Of a DNA stretch of 64,000 nt, positions 27,259-36,333 are shown piece after piece. This DNA is from Saprospiraceae bacterium. Lineage in GTDB: Bacteria; Bacteroidota; Bacteroidia; Chitinophagales; Saprospiraceae. Position numbers and translations under genes: made by a program. Where the stretch lies: the NCBI GenBank assembly GCA_016715245.1, contig JADKAS010000001.1, positions 372,001 through 436,000 of the forward strand. Reading direction: 5' to 3'. Position 1 is the first letter of the stretch. Every line of letters starts with the position of its first letter. The notes beneath the pieces were generated by a model, which saw only the letters and a list, made by a program, of their open reading frames with translations, ran no database searches and was not told the DNA's origin.

Positions 27259-28371
27259 TTACATTTTGCCGCTTTGAGCTACTTTAGAAATCAATGTAGC
27301 CGCACGAAAGGAGGCACCTTCATCGCCCAGAAGGTGAATTAATTCTTCGTACCCATGAAGTATTTGTTTTTCTCTTTTTACCAAATCGTGATAGGATTGA
27401 ATTAAATTCGAAATATTTAGCTCGCTTTGAATCAATTCTTTTACAAGCATTTTGTCAAGTATAAGATTGACCAAAGAAATGTATTTTAATGTTATTAGTT
27501 TTTTTGCAATGATGTAAGAAATTGTATTTCCTTTATAGCCAATCACTTGAGGTACTTTAAATAAAGCAGTTTCTAAAGTGGCCGTGCCTGAAGTAACAAA
27601 AGCATGTTTGCTGGATCTTAGGATTTCATAGGTTTTATTTTGCCGTATTTCAACCTGAATGTTTTGAAGATTGGCCATTTTTACAATTTTTTCATAAAAT
27701 GACAAAGGTAAGTTATTACTTGCTGCAATGACACATGATATTTTTAATTGGTCTGCAGCTTTTAAGTAGACAGGTAACATATGTTTTACTTCCTGATGAC
27801 GGCTTCCGGGTAATAGCGCCAAATCAATCGTTTTGAGATTTTTTTCATTCGTTTGTTGTAAAGAAAACTTTTTAATCTCATCCAGTAAAGGGTGTCCAAC
27901 ATAAAATACGTTACACTCATTATTTTTATAAAATTCTTCTTCAAAGGGAAGTATGGCAATCAAAAGATCAGTATATTTTTTCAATTGAAACACTCTGCTT
28001 TTATGCCATGCCCAAACCTGAGGGACAATGTAATATACTACTTTTATTCCTTTGAGATGAGCCCATTTGGCCATTCTCAGGTTAAACCCCGGATAATCTA
28101 TTAAAATTAAAATATCAGGTTCGTTTTCTGAAATGTCTTTTTTACATTGATTCAGTAGGTTTAGGATAGTTCTGATATTTATTAATACTTCCCAAAATCC
28201 CATAAATGCAAGTTCTCTGATGTGTTTTAAAGGATTTCCATGTACCGCTTTCATGGCATCTCCTCCCCAATACACAAATTCGGCTGATGTATCCTGATTT
28301 TTTAGAGCTTCCATCAGATTGGCTCCATGTATGTCACCGGATGATTCTCCGGCTAGAATAAAATATTTCAT
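27259..28371 (-). CDS. lpxB: Lipid-A-disaccharide synthase
   Basis: A 370-residue enzyme that joins UDP-diacylglucosamine and lipid X to form the lipid A disaccharide at the inner face of the inner membrane. Recognised by AGESSGDIHGANLM at the N-terminus, VVYYIVPQVWAWHKSR, LALLPGSRHQEVKHM and FVTSGTATLETAL, all typical of LpxB, and by normal family length. It is the last gene of a minus-strand cluster with surE, yihY and a thioesterase gene, 67 nt after a small membrane protein. Confidence 0.97.
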   Translation of the reverse strand: MKYFILAGESSGDIHGANLMEALKNQDTSAEFVYWGGDAMKAVHGNPLKHIRELAFMGFWEVLINIRTILNLLNQCKKDISENEPDILILIDYPGFNLRMAKWAHLKGIKVVYYIVPQVWAWHKSRVFQLKKYTDLLIAILPFEEEFYKNNECNVFYVGHPLLDEIKKFSLQQTNEKNLKTIDLALLPGSRHQEVKHMLPVYLKAADQLKISCVIAASNNLPLSFYEKIVKMANLQNIQVEIRQNKTYEILRSSKHAFVTSGTATLETALFKVPQVIGYKGNTISYIIAKKLITLKYISLVNLILDKMLVKELIQSELNISNLIQSYHDLVKREKQILHGYEELIHLLGDEGASFRAATLISKVAQSGKM

Positions 28372-28438
28372 TTTATTTTTTAGCTTTATAAACGGTTTCA
28401 GTCGAAAAATTCAATGTATTTTTCAAATTACAAATAGA

Positions 28439-28738
28439 TTAAAATAGTCCTCCGTAAAACTTATAAACCCAAAAAATAACATAAATAAGAGTAGGAAATA
28501 CGATTCCCCTGAGTGTGTTGTCATATCTTTCTTTTTTTGCCATTTGAAAAGGAATCAAATTACAACATATCGAAAACAAAAGAATTGTTCTCATTCTTTT
28601 TCCGGAAGTAGAGCTGGTCACCTCTTCAATAAGAGAATATTGAGTAAGTAGTGAAAAAATGAAGTCAATAACTATAAATCCGAAAACAGGCACGAGAGCA
28701 CCCAATACAAAACCGGTTAACAAAGAATCTTTTTGCAT
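28439..28738 (-). CDS. Small membrane protein between surE and lpxB, unknown function
   Basis: A 99-residue protein with two to three hydrophobic segments (GFVLGALVPVFGFIVIDFIF, TILLFSICCNLIPF, GIVFPTLIYVIFWVY) and short polar links. No family is recognised. It starts 9 nt after the surE stop, so it is probably cotranscribed with surE and lpxB. Confidence 0.75.
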   Translation of the reverse strand: MQKDSLLTGFVLGALVPVFGFIVIDFIFSLLTQYSLIEEVTSSTSGKRMRTILLFSICCNLIPFQMAKKERYDNTLRGIVFPTLIYVIFWVYKFYGGLF

Positions 28739-28747
28739 ATAAAAAAA

Positions 28748-29503
28748 TTAAATTAGATTTTCCATTCTCTTTAAACTGTTCAATGCAGGATAAGCGGTAA
28801 GGTCAAATCCTGAAGGTACTACAGAAACGAAATTATTTTCCAACGCATAAATATCCGTATCTTCTCCATGATCTTCATATTCAAACTTTCCGGTCAGCCA
28901 ATAATATTTTTCTCCCCTTGGGTCAATGCCTTCTTTGAATTCTTCAATCCAACGTCCACGAGCCTGCCGACACACTTTTATACCCTTGATATCCTGACCT
29001 GCAGGAATATTGACATTCAATAAACGGCAATCATTTAATTTGTGCATTAAAACATCCCGGATGATAACTTCAGCATATTTTTTAGCAAGAGAAAAATCCG
29101 CGTCAAATGAATAATCGCTTAAGGAAAAACCTATGGAATTAATACCTTCAAGACTGGCTTCCATGGCCGCTGACATTGTTCCTGAATATAAGATATTTAT
29201 AGAGGCATTAGAGCCGTGGTTGATTCCGGAAACGCACAAATCTATTTTTTGGTTCTTTAGAAGTACATTTTTAGCAAGTTTTACACAGTCAACGGGTGTA
29301 CCAGAACATTCATATGCGGTTATACCGTTGTAAAGGTCGACTTTGCGTAATTTTACAGGTCGGGTAATGGTAATGGCGTGTCCTTGTCCGGATTGCGGGG
29401 CGTCAGGCGCTACAACCAATACTTCTCCAAATCCTGAGGCTACTTCTATTAATGCTTTTATTCCTGGAGCAATGATACCATCATCATTTGTAATTAAAAT
29501 CAT
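28748..29503 (-). CDS. surE: 5'/3'-nucleotidase SurE
   Basis: A 251-residue metal-dependent phosphatase of nucleoside monophosphates. Signature features are ILITNDDGIIAPGIKAL (Asp-Asp metal site), SGINHGSNASINILYSGT and MSAAMEAS. Its ATG overlaps the yihY stop in an ATGA arrangement, which indicates translational coupling. Confidence 0.97.
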   Translation of the reverse strand: MILITNDDGIIAPGIKALIEVASGFGEVLVVAPDAPQSGQGHAITITRPVKLRKVDLYNGITAYECSGTPVDCVKLAKNVLLKNQKIDLCVSGINHGSNASINILYSGTMSAAMEASLEGINSIGFSLSDYSFDADFSLAKKYAEVIIRDVLMHKLNDCRLLNVNIPAGQDIKGIKVCRQARGRWIEEFKEGIDPRGEKYYWLTGKFEYEDHGEDTDIYALENNFVSVVPSGFDLTAYPALNSLKRMENLI

Positions 29504-30495
29504 ATGGGAGAGTTTATTTTTTCAACAATCATATTACTTTTTATAACGGCCACACTGGCATTGAGTTCAAATCCAACCAAAAGTATAAAAGAGGTGACCT
29601 GAAACCATATCATAATAACGATCAAAGCACCTATTGAACCGTAAATTTCGTTGTATTTACCAAAATTATTTATAAAAAAACTAAATAGCCATGTTCCGAT
29701 AATAAAAAGTATTGAAGACGTTATGGCGCCAACATTAATAAAAGGAAATTTCCGAAACAGGGAAGGGCCATATTGATAAATCAATGAAATTCCTGTATAA
29801 ATCAAAAGAATACCAAGAATGTATCTTACGCCGGTTGAAAACAATAATAAAAGAAAATCATTTATTTTGTAATGTGAGCTTAACCAGGTTAAAAAACTTC
29901 CGCTCACAACGACCATAATAATGACTACTATAAACAATAAAGAAAGGACAAGTGTAAGACCTAAAGCGATTAACCTTTTTTTAATGAAGGATCTGGAAGA
30001 AAAAACTTGATTATATGATTTGTCAAAACCGGACATAAGCGTTATCATACCATTCGATGCAAACAAGATTGAAAGAAAAAAACCGAAAGAAAGCAAGCCG
30101 CTTCGTTTAATGGAGGTAATATCAGCTATGATCTGAGAAATGTACAAATGTGCGTTGGTAGGGAGTACGTTTTTTAAATTGCGGTCTATGATGACAACGT
30201 AATCCTGAACCATAGGTATGTGTGGCAATAAAGTAAATAAAAAAATGATAGCCGGGAATATGGAAATAAATAGGCTGAACGCAATGGAATTTGCCCTCAT
30301 GGTAAGATTATCTTTTTCTGCTTCTTCAAAAATAAATTTAGCGATGTAAAAAATGGGTACTCCTGAAAATCCGGGTAAAGCGTATGATTTTGACCATTTT
30401 AATAAATGTTTCAGAATCGGAAGTTGAGTAATCCACGATACGATGTGACCAATTAACTTTTTCAAAAATACAATTTTATCATTTTTGCCATCCAT
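29500..30495 (-). CDS. YihY/BrkB family inner-membrane protein
   Basis: A 331-residue protein with about six transmembrane helices and the family sequence MRANSIAFSLFISIFPAIIFLFTLLP, then GASNGMITLMSGF-like and YGSIGALIVIMIWFQVTS elements. The family was once called RNase BN; its true role is unsettled. The ATG start overlaps the thioesterase gene by 34 nt; a TTG at 30465 overlaps its TGA stop by 4 nt (TTGA) and may be the real start, giving 321 residues. Confidence 0.9.
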   Translation of the reverse strand: MDGKNDKIVFLKKLIGHIVSWITQLPILKHLLKWSKSYALPGFSGVPIFYIAKFIFEEAEKDNLTMRANSIAFSLFISIFPAIIFLFTLLPHIPMVQDYVVIIDRNLKNVLPTNAHLYISQIIADITSIKRSGLLSFGFFLSILFASNGMITLMSGFDKSYNQVFSSRSFIKKRLIALGLTLVLSLLFIVVIIMVVVSGSFLTWLSSHYKINDFLLLLFSTGVRYILGILLIYTGISLIYQYGPSLFRKFPFINVGAITSSILFIIGTWLFSFFINNFGKYNEIYGSIGALIVIMIWFQVTSFILLVGFELNASVAVIKSNMIVEKINSPI

Positions 30496-30869
30496 TCAGG
30501 ACAAGAAATCCTGGTGTTTGAATTCATTTCTATAAAAAACAACTTTACTATGGCACTATGGATTAAAACATTTTCAGAATTAAATATTTCATTTTTAAAA
30601 ACAATCAGTTTTGTAGGAATGTCTTCAAGAATGGTTCTTACCGTCAGTAATTCGTCATATTTTGCAGGTTTATAAAATCTGGCATCAACTGAAACTACGG
30701 GCATCATGATTTTATGAACCTCTTCCAGTTCTTTATATAAAATACCTAAGCTTCTCATCGTTTCTACGCGACCTATTTCATACAATCTTGCATAATTTCC
30801 GTAATACAGATATCCCATCATATCTGTATCACTATAGGTTACGCGGTATTTTACATCAAAACTGTACAT
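30462..30869 (-). CDS. Acyl-CoA thioesterase, YbgC/4HBT hotdog fold
   Basis: A 135-residue single-hotdog protein. The N-terminal YRVTYSDTDMMGYLYYGNYARLYE holds the YbgC-type catalytic aspartate (DTDMMGYLYYGNY), and RFYKPAKYDELLTVRT follows as in the family. It would hydrolyse acyl-CoA or acyl-ACP thioesters. It is the first undamaged gene of the thioesterase-yihY-surE-lpxB cluster and starts 4 nt after the arginine deiminase stop. Confidence 0.9.
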   Translation of the reverse strand: MYSFDVKYRVTYSDTDMMGYLYYGNYARLYEIGRVETMRSLGILYKELEEVHKIMMPVVSVDARFYKPAKYDELLTVRTILEDIPTKLIVFKNEIFNSENVLIHSAIVKLFFIEMNSNTRISCPEWMAKMIKLYF

Positions 30870-30873
30870 ATCT

Positions 30874-32129
30874 TTATGCTTTTGTCCGAAGTATAGGACA
30901 AGTCATACAATGAGAACCTCCCCGGGCTCTTGACAATTCATTGGAGGGTAATGTTATTATGGTTTTTTGAATATCATCCGGATTTATTTTACCAGATTCT
31001 ATATCCAACAACAATTTTCTCGCATGAATAATGGTGTAACCTTGATTTTGTAAAGCAATTTCAGTTAATGGATTTCTATCATATGTAAGTGCTACACCTG
31101 GCTTAATAGTCACTAAATTACAACCGTCTGTCCATTGCTCTCTTTCCTGATAAGGGATTCACCATTGCCGCTAAAAATAAATTCCATGTTTGGATTCACT
31201 TCCTTCAGAATAAATGACCTGACTGAATCATAAACGGCTTCTGTCCCGTCGTGTCTGAAAACCTTAACATTTGAACTGATTCCATCAAATATAATCGGCT
31301 TGTAACAAACAATATTGTTTTTGTCAATCGTAGTAAACAAAGTGTCAATATGCATAAAACTCCTTTCTGCAGGGATATTGATCTGAACTACATTTTTAAC
31401 AAGATTTCTTTTAAATAATTCAGTTTTAACTTGTTCTATCGTATAGGAATTGGTTCTTTCCGAACATCCGATTAATACAAAATCTTCATGAAACATCATT
31501 ATGTCTCCGCCTTCCATAGAAATAACTTCTCCTTTTTTGCTTGGAGGGAATTTATCCAGATGGTTCAGGTTGATGATTTTATCTTCACCCGATAAATTTT
31601 TGAAATAAGGATGTGCATAAAAAATAAAACGGGCAAGTAAATTCTCACGATGTCGGGCAATTTTTGCGGCTTTTGTAATCAGTACATGATCCTTGATTAC
31701 GACAGCTATATCCCTTGTAAAAATAAAATTGGGAATCGGATCAAAATAAATATATTCTTTTTCTTCGTGATAGCCGGTGATTAACACCCGCGTAAGTGTA
31801 TTTTCATTCATTGCCATAAAATCGCTCATGGTATCAATGGGTAATTCTTCGTAATCGATAATTTTTGACAATAATTCTTCCTTAATGTCAGGGCTATGTA
31901 TAAAACCTTCTTCAATCAATTTTTGTGTATCAAGCACATTTTCTTTTCCAATCAGATGTTGCAAAATTGATCTGAAAATGTCATGTTCTTCGCGCATTTG
32001 AGGCAAATGAACAATATCATCAAATAAAAGTTCTTCAGCCTTTTTAGGAGAAATTCTGGCTATTCCTTCGTCTGGTCTGTGTATTATAACTTTTTGTAAA
32101 CAATCAATTTCTGAATATACACTTATCAT
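30874..32129 (-). pseudogene. arcA: Arginine deiminase, one frameshift
   Basis: The start is the ATG at 32127-32129 (ISVYSEIDCLQKVIIHRPDE); an earlier Met at 32186 adds a poorly matching lead. The N-terminal piece carries the guanidino-group enzyme motifs FTRDIAVVI, SMEGGDIMMF and FMHIDTLFT. The frame is lost near the T3 run at 31143-31145; one added T (A on the coding strand) gives RKREQWTDGCN, matching the conserved REQWTDG, and joins to the second piece, which ends in SRARGGSHCMTCP with the catalytic cysteine. The joined protein is 418 residues, normal for the family. It hydrolyses arginine to citrulline and ammonia. Confidence 0.88.
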
Positions 32130-32232
32130 ATTGACTTTTTGATATATAAAATACAAAGGTAATAAATCCAATTCAAATATTGTCACTGCTCCGTTTTTAT
32201 GATGACAGAAAATGAACGGGAAGGGTGTTGTT

Positions 32233-33032
32233 TTAATCAGTTGCCCTCGTAAAATCCTTTATAAACACATTGTATTTTTCACTGTCTTCAAGTGCTTTCA
32301 AATGAATTCCGTTACAATACAGTTTTTCATATGGAACGAGACAGTTTTTCATGAGTAATTCACACATTTCGATGGTAGTAAGCGTATCATTTTTACAATA
32401 AATAAATCCTACAGTATCAATGTTTTTTATAGTAGAAATCAATTTAGTGAAATCGTTTTTTTGTTTTTGATTTCTATTGAACAAATACAATATAGTAAGA
32501 TAGTAATGATTTTTTTATTACGGATTTTAAAATAATGTATGCTTTTGTCAAGGCAATTTTCAATGATTATTTTTGAAAATAGAGTTGAATTATTCTGAGC
32601 CATCCTGATCATTTGAGCGGCACCAAATGAAATTCCATGACCAATGATAACGTTTGTACGAAGATTTGATTTAGCCCAATTTGCTGCTTCTTCAATGTCT
32701 TTTTGAAAGTTAAAATCAATAAATTTTGTTTCTCCAAACCCATTAAAATCAAAAGCCAAAACGTGAAACCCAAGGTTGTGATAGATGTCAAAATAGGTTT
32801 GTTCCAGGTAAAAGAGTTTAGCAGAAGCCAAATACGGATGGGCCAGAATTACAGTGCCCTTAGGTTTTGTGTTTTTATCCTGTAGGAAGTAGACAATACA
32901 TATATTTCGGTCCTTTGTAAAGGTTTTTTGATACCTTGGATTTGAGATTTCAGTAGGAATATATTTTCTCCCCCTTGTAAATATTTGGTCAAACAATATT
33001 TTTTTTACAATATACTTTAAGTGGTTATTCAT
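32233..33032 (-). pseudogene. Alpha/beta-fold hydrolase, one frameshift
   Basis: The N-terminal piece has GTVILAHPYLASAK (oxyanion-type HP), FDFNGFGET and the nucleophile elbow GHGISFGA. The C-terminal piece has DTVGFIYCKNDTLT, the usual position of the acid, and CNGIHLKAL with the likely catalytic His. The two are joined if the T7 run at 32510-32516 (A7 on the coding strand) had one more base, giving NKKNHYYLTILYLFNR and a 266-residue protein. No substrate can be named. It lies about 100 nt upstream of the arginine deiminase gene on the same strand. Confidence 0.75.
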
Positions 33033-33142
33033 ACATCAATTTATAAAAGAAAGGGTAAATTTAATTGTTTTTACCTGTTTTCATAAATTATACTATGATA
33101 GCAGGTAATATTTTTATGATTTAAGTACGATAGAATACTGAT

Positions 33143-33174
33143 AAGGATTTTCCTTAATTCTTAGGAAAAACCTT
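33143..33174. promoter_or_regulatory. Imperfect inverted repeat upstream of the serA-like gene
   Basis: AAGGATTTTCC and GGAAAAACCTT form an 11-bp stem with one mismatch around a 10-nt loop. It ends 10 nt before a TAATTTTG -7 element (33185-33192), so it is upstream of the predicted transcript start and fits an operator better than an attenuator. Confidence 0.3.
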
Positions 33175-33184
33175 TTCATTTTTG

Positions 33185-33192
33185 TAATTTTG
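33185..33192 (+). promoter_or_regulatory. Putative -7 element (TAATTTTG) of the serA-like gene
   Basis: An exact TAnnTTTG match about 90 nt before the gene. No TTG -33 element at standard spacing was found; the inverted repeat at 33143-33174 occupies that position instead. Confidence 0.35.
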
Positions 33193-33279
33193 TGCTTTTA
33201 AAAATTGCCTTGGCTGAATTTAGATTGAAAAGGCAAATATTAATTTAATAATTGGTTTTCTTACCTAAAAATGGGATAT

Positions 33280-34233
33280 ATGAAAGTATTAGTCAATGAC
33301 GGAATTGAAGAAAGTGGAAAAAAAATTATGGAAGAAGCAGGAATATTTGTGGATACAAATTCTGTTTCTCAGGAAAAACTAAGTGAAGTTCTTCCTCAAT
33401 ACGATGCGATTTGCGTACGTAGCAATACAAAAGTCAGAAAGGACTTGATAGACCTCTGTCCTAATTTAAAAGCAATAGGAAGGGGAGGCGTAGGTTTGGA
33501 CAATATAGACGTTGAATACGCTAAATCGAAAGGTATTGCTGTTATCAATACACCTGCTGCTTCTTCAAGATCGGTGGCTGAATTAGTTTTTGCACATGCT
33601 TTGTCAGTCTCCCGGTTTTTACATATGGCGCATAAAGAAATGCCGGTTTCGGGACATGACCAGTTTTCAACCCTTAAAAAAAATTATGCAGCCGGTTTTG
33701 AAATGACAGGAAAAACAATGGGTGTTTTTGGCCTTGGGAAAATAGGGCAGGAGTTGGTAAGTATTGCATTGGGCTTTGGAATGGATGTTTTGGCATATGA
33801 TCCTTTTGTCCCTTCTGTTGACATTCAAATAGGTAGCCCTTCTTTAGGCATGAAGCACCAGATTATATCAACAAATAAACTGGCTGTTTTACGAAATTCA
33901 GATTACATTTCACTTCATATACCTGCATTGGACACACCAATTCTTGATGAGGAGGCTTTTGCCATAATGAAAGAAGGTGTTATTATTATCAATGCAAGCC
34001 GTGGAGAGTCAGTAGATGAAGAAGCATTGCTGAAATATCTGGATAATGGCAAAATTGCTATGGCGGGATTGGATGTTTTTATGGGAGAACCAAAACCTGA
34101 TGAAAGATTATTACATCACCCAAAAATTTCGACTTCACCGCATATTGGTGCATCTACATTGGAAGCACAAAATAAAATAGGAATTGAACTTGGTAAAAAA
34201 ATGGTAGCAGCCTTATTAAACAAAAAGGGCTAA
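33280..34233 (+). CDS. serA: D-3-phosphoglycerate dehydrogenase-like D-2-hydroxyacid dehydrogenase
   Basis: A 317-residue NAD-dependent dehydrogenase. It has AIGRGGVGLDNIDVEYA, INTPAASSRSVAELVFAHAL, the Rossmann GVFGLGKIGQEL, NASRGESVDEEALL and the catalytic His in SPHIGASTLEAQ. These fit 3-phosphoglycerate dehydrogenase, the first step of serine synthesis, in the short form lacking the C-terminal ACT domain. Another 2-hydroxyacid substrate cannot be excluded. The start MKVLVNDG at 33280 matches the family; an in-frame ATG at 33271 adds three residues. Confidence 0.85.
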   Translation: MKVLVNDGIEESGKKIMEEAGIFVDTNSVSQEKLSEVLPQYDAICVRSNTKVRKDLIDLCPNLKAIGRGGVGLDNIDVEYAKSKGIAVINTPAASSRSVAELVFAHALSVSRFLHMAHKEMPVSGHDQFSTLKKNYAAGFEMTGKTMGVFGLGKIGQELVSIALGFGMDVLAYDPFVPSVDIQIGSPSLGMKHQIISTNKLAVLRNSDYISLHIPALDTPILDEEAFAIMKEGVIIINASRGESVDEEALLKYLDNGKIAMAGLDVFMGEPKPDERLLHHPKISTSPHIGASTLEAQNKIGIELGKKMVAALLNKKG

Positions 34234-34260
34234 TACTATTTAATATCAGCCCTTTCTTTT
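34224..34260 (+). terminator. Intrinsic terminator candidate after the serA-like gene
   Basis: AAAGGGCT (34224-34231) and AGCCCTTT (34248-34255) form an 8-bp perfect stem with a 16-nt loop, followed by CTTTT. The left arm overlaps the stop codon of the dehydrogenase gene. The loop is long for a strong terminator. Confidence 0.45.
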
Positions 34261-34492
34261 ATCATGCTTCTTTGAGAACACTATTCCCGAAAGCAATTAA
34301 CAAAACGAGGGAAACAAAGAATATGATCATGGGTAAAAATTTTTATAAAGATACATACATAAAACGAATGTGTCAACTATAAAGTACATAAAATAAGTCA
34401 TTTAAGTTTATTTTAACCTAAAATTAGAGGTTTTCACGGATATAAAACAAGGGTTTACCCTGACTTTTTTACAACTCAAATTTTAATCTTTT

Positions 34493-35191
34493 ATGGAATT
34501 TGCCGTTTATTATCAGGATGATAATATTATCGTCATTCATAAACCACCTGGATTTTTTGTTCATCGTTCCAAATTTGATAATACCAGCGAAGCCATTGTA
34601 TTACAAGCTCTGAGGGATCAGATTGGTCAAAAATTATTTCCTGTACACCGTCTTGACAGAAAAACTTCTGGACTCCTTATTTTTGCTTTGAATAAAGAAA
34701 CACAGATATCATTAGGCCAAATGTTTCAAAACCAAGTGGTTCAGAAATATTACCTCGCCATTGTAAGAGGGCATACAAATATGTCATTTACGGTGGACTA
34801 TGCTGTGCCGAATGCAAGCGGAAAATTTAAAGAAGCATTAACGCATTTTAAGGTGCTTTCATCTTCTGAATTACCGTTTGCATCATCAAACAAACATTCA
34901 ACTTCCAGGTATTCATTGTTGGAAGCAAAACCAGAAACAGGAAGGCACCACCAAATAAGAAGACATTTAGCACATGAAAGACATCCCATTATAGGAGACA
35001 GACCATATGGATGCAGTAAACAGAATAAATTTTTTCTTGAAAGATGGAACGTGAACAGGATGTTTTTGCACGCATGGAAAGTTGAAATTCCGTCTTATGG
35101 TAATTATCCGGGAATAAAAATAGAAATTAATCCTGATAATGAATTTATAGAAATGCTTGATAAATTAGAGTTGACATTTCCTCCTGATTGA
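34493..35191 (+). CDS. truC: tRNA pseudouridine synthase, TruC-like (RluA family)
   Basis: A 232-residue RluA-family pseudouridine synthase. The catalytic Asp is in FPVHRLDRKTSGLLIFAL, and the N-terminal IIVIHKPPGFFVHRS with LRDQIGQKL matches TruC, which modifies U65 of tRNAs, more than RluA-D. GRHHQIRRHLAHERHPIIGD is the usual motif III. It converges on tsaD with a 4-nt gap. Confidence 0.88.
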   Translation: MEFAVYYQDDNIIVIHKPPGFFVHRSKFDNTSEAIVLQALRDQIGQKLFPVHRLDRKTSGLLIFALNKETQISLGQMFQNQVVQKYYLAIVRGHTNMSFTVDYAVPNASGKFKEALTHFKVLSSSELPFASSNKHSTSRYSLLEAKPETGRHHQIRRHLAHERHPIIGDRPYGCSKQNKFFLERWNVNRMFLHAWKVEIPSYGNYPGIKIEINPDNEFIEMLDKLELTFPPD

Positions 35192-35195
35192 TGTT

Positions 35196-36206
35196 TTACA
35201 TTTTCATCCTGGGGTCCGGTGATACAGATAATTCTGCAAAGTCTCCTTTCAGGTATTTATAATATCCTGTAATCCCAATCATGGCAGCATTGTCAGTACA
35301 ATATTCAAATGCTGGAATAAATATTTTTTTATGATTTGTACGACCAAACTGCAATAACGCTTCCCGGAGACCACTGTTGGCAGAAACACCTCCTGCCATG
35401 GCGATAGTATCAACCTTATGTAATTTTATAGCTAATTCAAGTTTTTTTAAAAGGATAACAATAATGGTGTTTTGTATTGAAGAACATAGATTTTCAAGAT
35501 TCTCCTTAATAAAATTGGGATTGTTTTGAACGTTTTTTTGCAAAAAATAAAGAACTGAGGTTTTAAATCCACTGAAACTGAAATTCAGTTCCGGAATGTT
35601 GGGAATTGGAAATGAATAAACAGGCTTTCCATTTCGAGCAAGTTTGTCTATGTGAGGTCCTGCAGGATAGGGGAGTCCAAGTAACTTTCCTGCTTTGTCA
35701 AAAGCTTCTCCTGCAGCGTCATCTATCGTTTGTCCCAATATTTCCATGTCAAGATAGTCCCTCACCAATACAATTTGAGTATGGCCCCCCGAAACTGTAA
35801 GACACAAAAAAGGAAATTCCGGCTTTTTATCCATAGCAAAATGCGCAAGAATATGCGCTTGCATGTGATGAACTTCAATCAAAGGTATATCAAGACTCAT
35901 CGCTAGGGCTTTGGCAAATGAAACACCAACCAGCAAACTTCCCAGTAATCCGGGACCCCGGGTAAAAGCAATAGCAGATATATCTTGTAATGTTATGCCT
36001 GCTTCGGTGATGGCTTTGTCTACCACAGGGACTATATTTTGCTGATGTTGCCTTGAAGCCACTTCCGGAATCACTCCTCCGTATTGGTCGTGAATTGTTT
36101 GGGTTGCAATACAATTACTTTTTACTTTTCCGTCAATAATGATAGATGCTCCTGTATCATCACAAGAAGATTCTATGGCCAAAATGACAATTTTATTTGT
36201 AAACAC
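35196..36206 (-). CDS. tsaD: tRNA N6-adenosine threonylcarbamoyltransferase TsaD
   Basis: A 336-residue ASKHA-fold enzyme that, with TsaB and TsaE, places threonylcarbamoyl on A37 of ANN-decoding tRNAs. Evidence: LAIESSCDDTGASI at the N-terminus, the metal-binding EVHHMQAHILAHF, LTVSGGHTQIVLV and AMAGGVSANSGLREAL. Length is normal. It is a single-gene unit here, divergent from the anchored protein gene at 36334. Confidence 0.97.
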   Translation of the reverse strand: MFTNKIVILAIESSCDDTGASIIIDGKVKSNCIATQTIHDQYGGVIPEVASRQHQQNIVPVVDKAITEAGITLQDISAIAFTRGPGLLGSLLVGVSFAKALAMSLDIPLIEVHHMQAHILAHFAMDKKPEFPFLCLTVSGGHTQIVLVRDYLDMEILGQTIDDAAGEAFDKAGKLLGLPYPAGPHIDKLARNGKPVYSFPIPNIPELNFSFSGFKTSVLYFLQKNVQNNPNFIKENLENLCSSIQNTIIVILLKKLELAIKLHKVDTIAMAGGVSANSGLREALLQFGRTNHKKIFIPAFEYCTDNAAMIGITGYYKYLKGDFAELSVSPDPRMKM

Positions 36207-36333
36207 AACGTAAATTTTAAAAATTTTCTTCTAAGTTATAAAAGAAATAATATTTTTGCAATTGATACGCCAAAAGTACGTATTTTTTCATCTAATCATC
36301 AGTGAATTCATTGAAACCAATAAAAAGTATTTT

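Noticed and set aside
36256..36333. Upstream start at 36256 for the anchored protein gene
   Set aside because: It would add 26 residues before the membrane helix and overlap the TATTTTTG element; the ATG at 36334 fits better.
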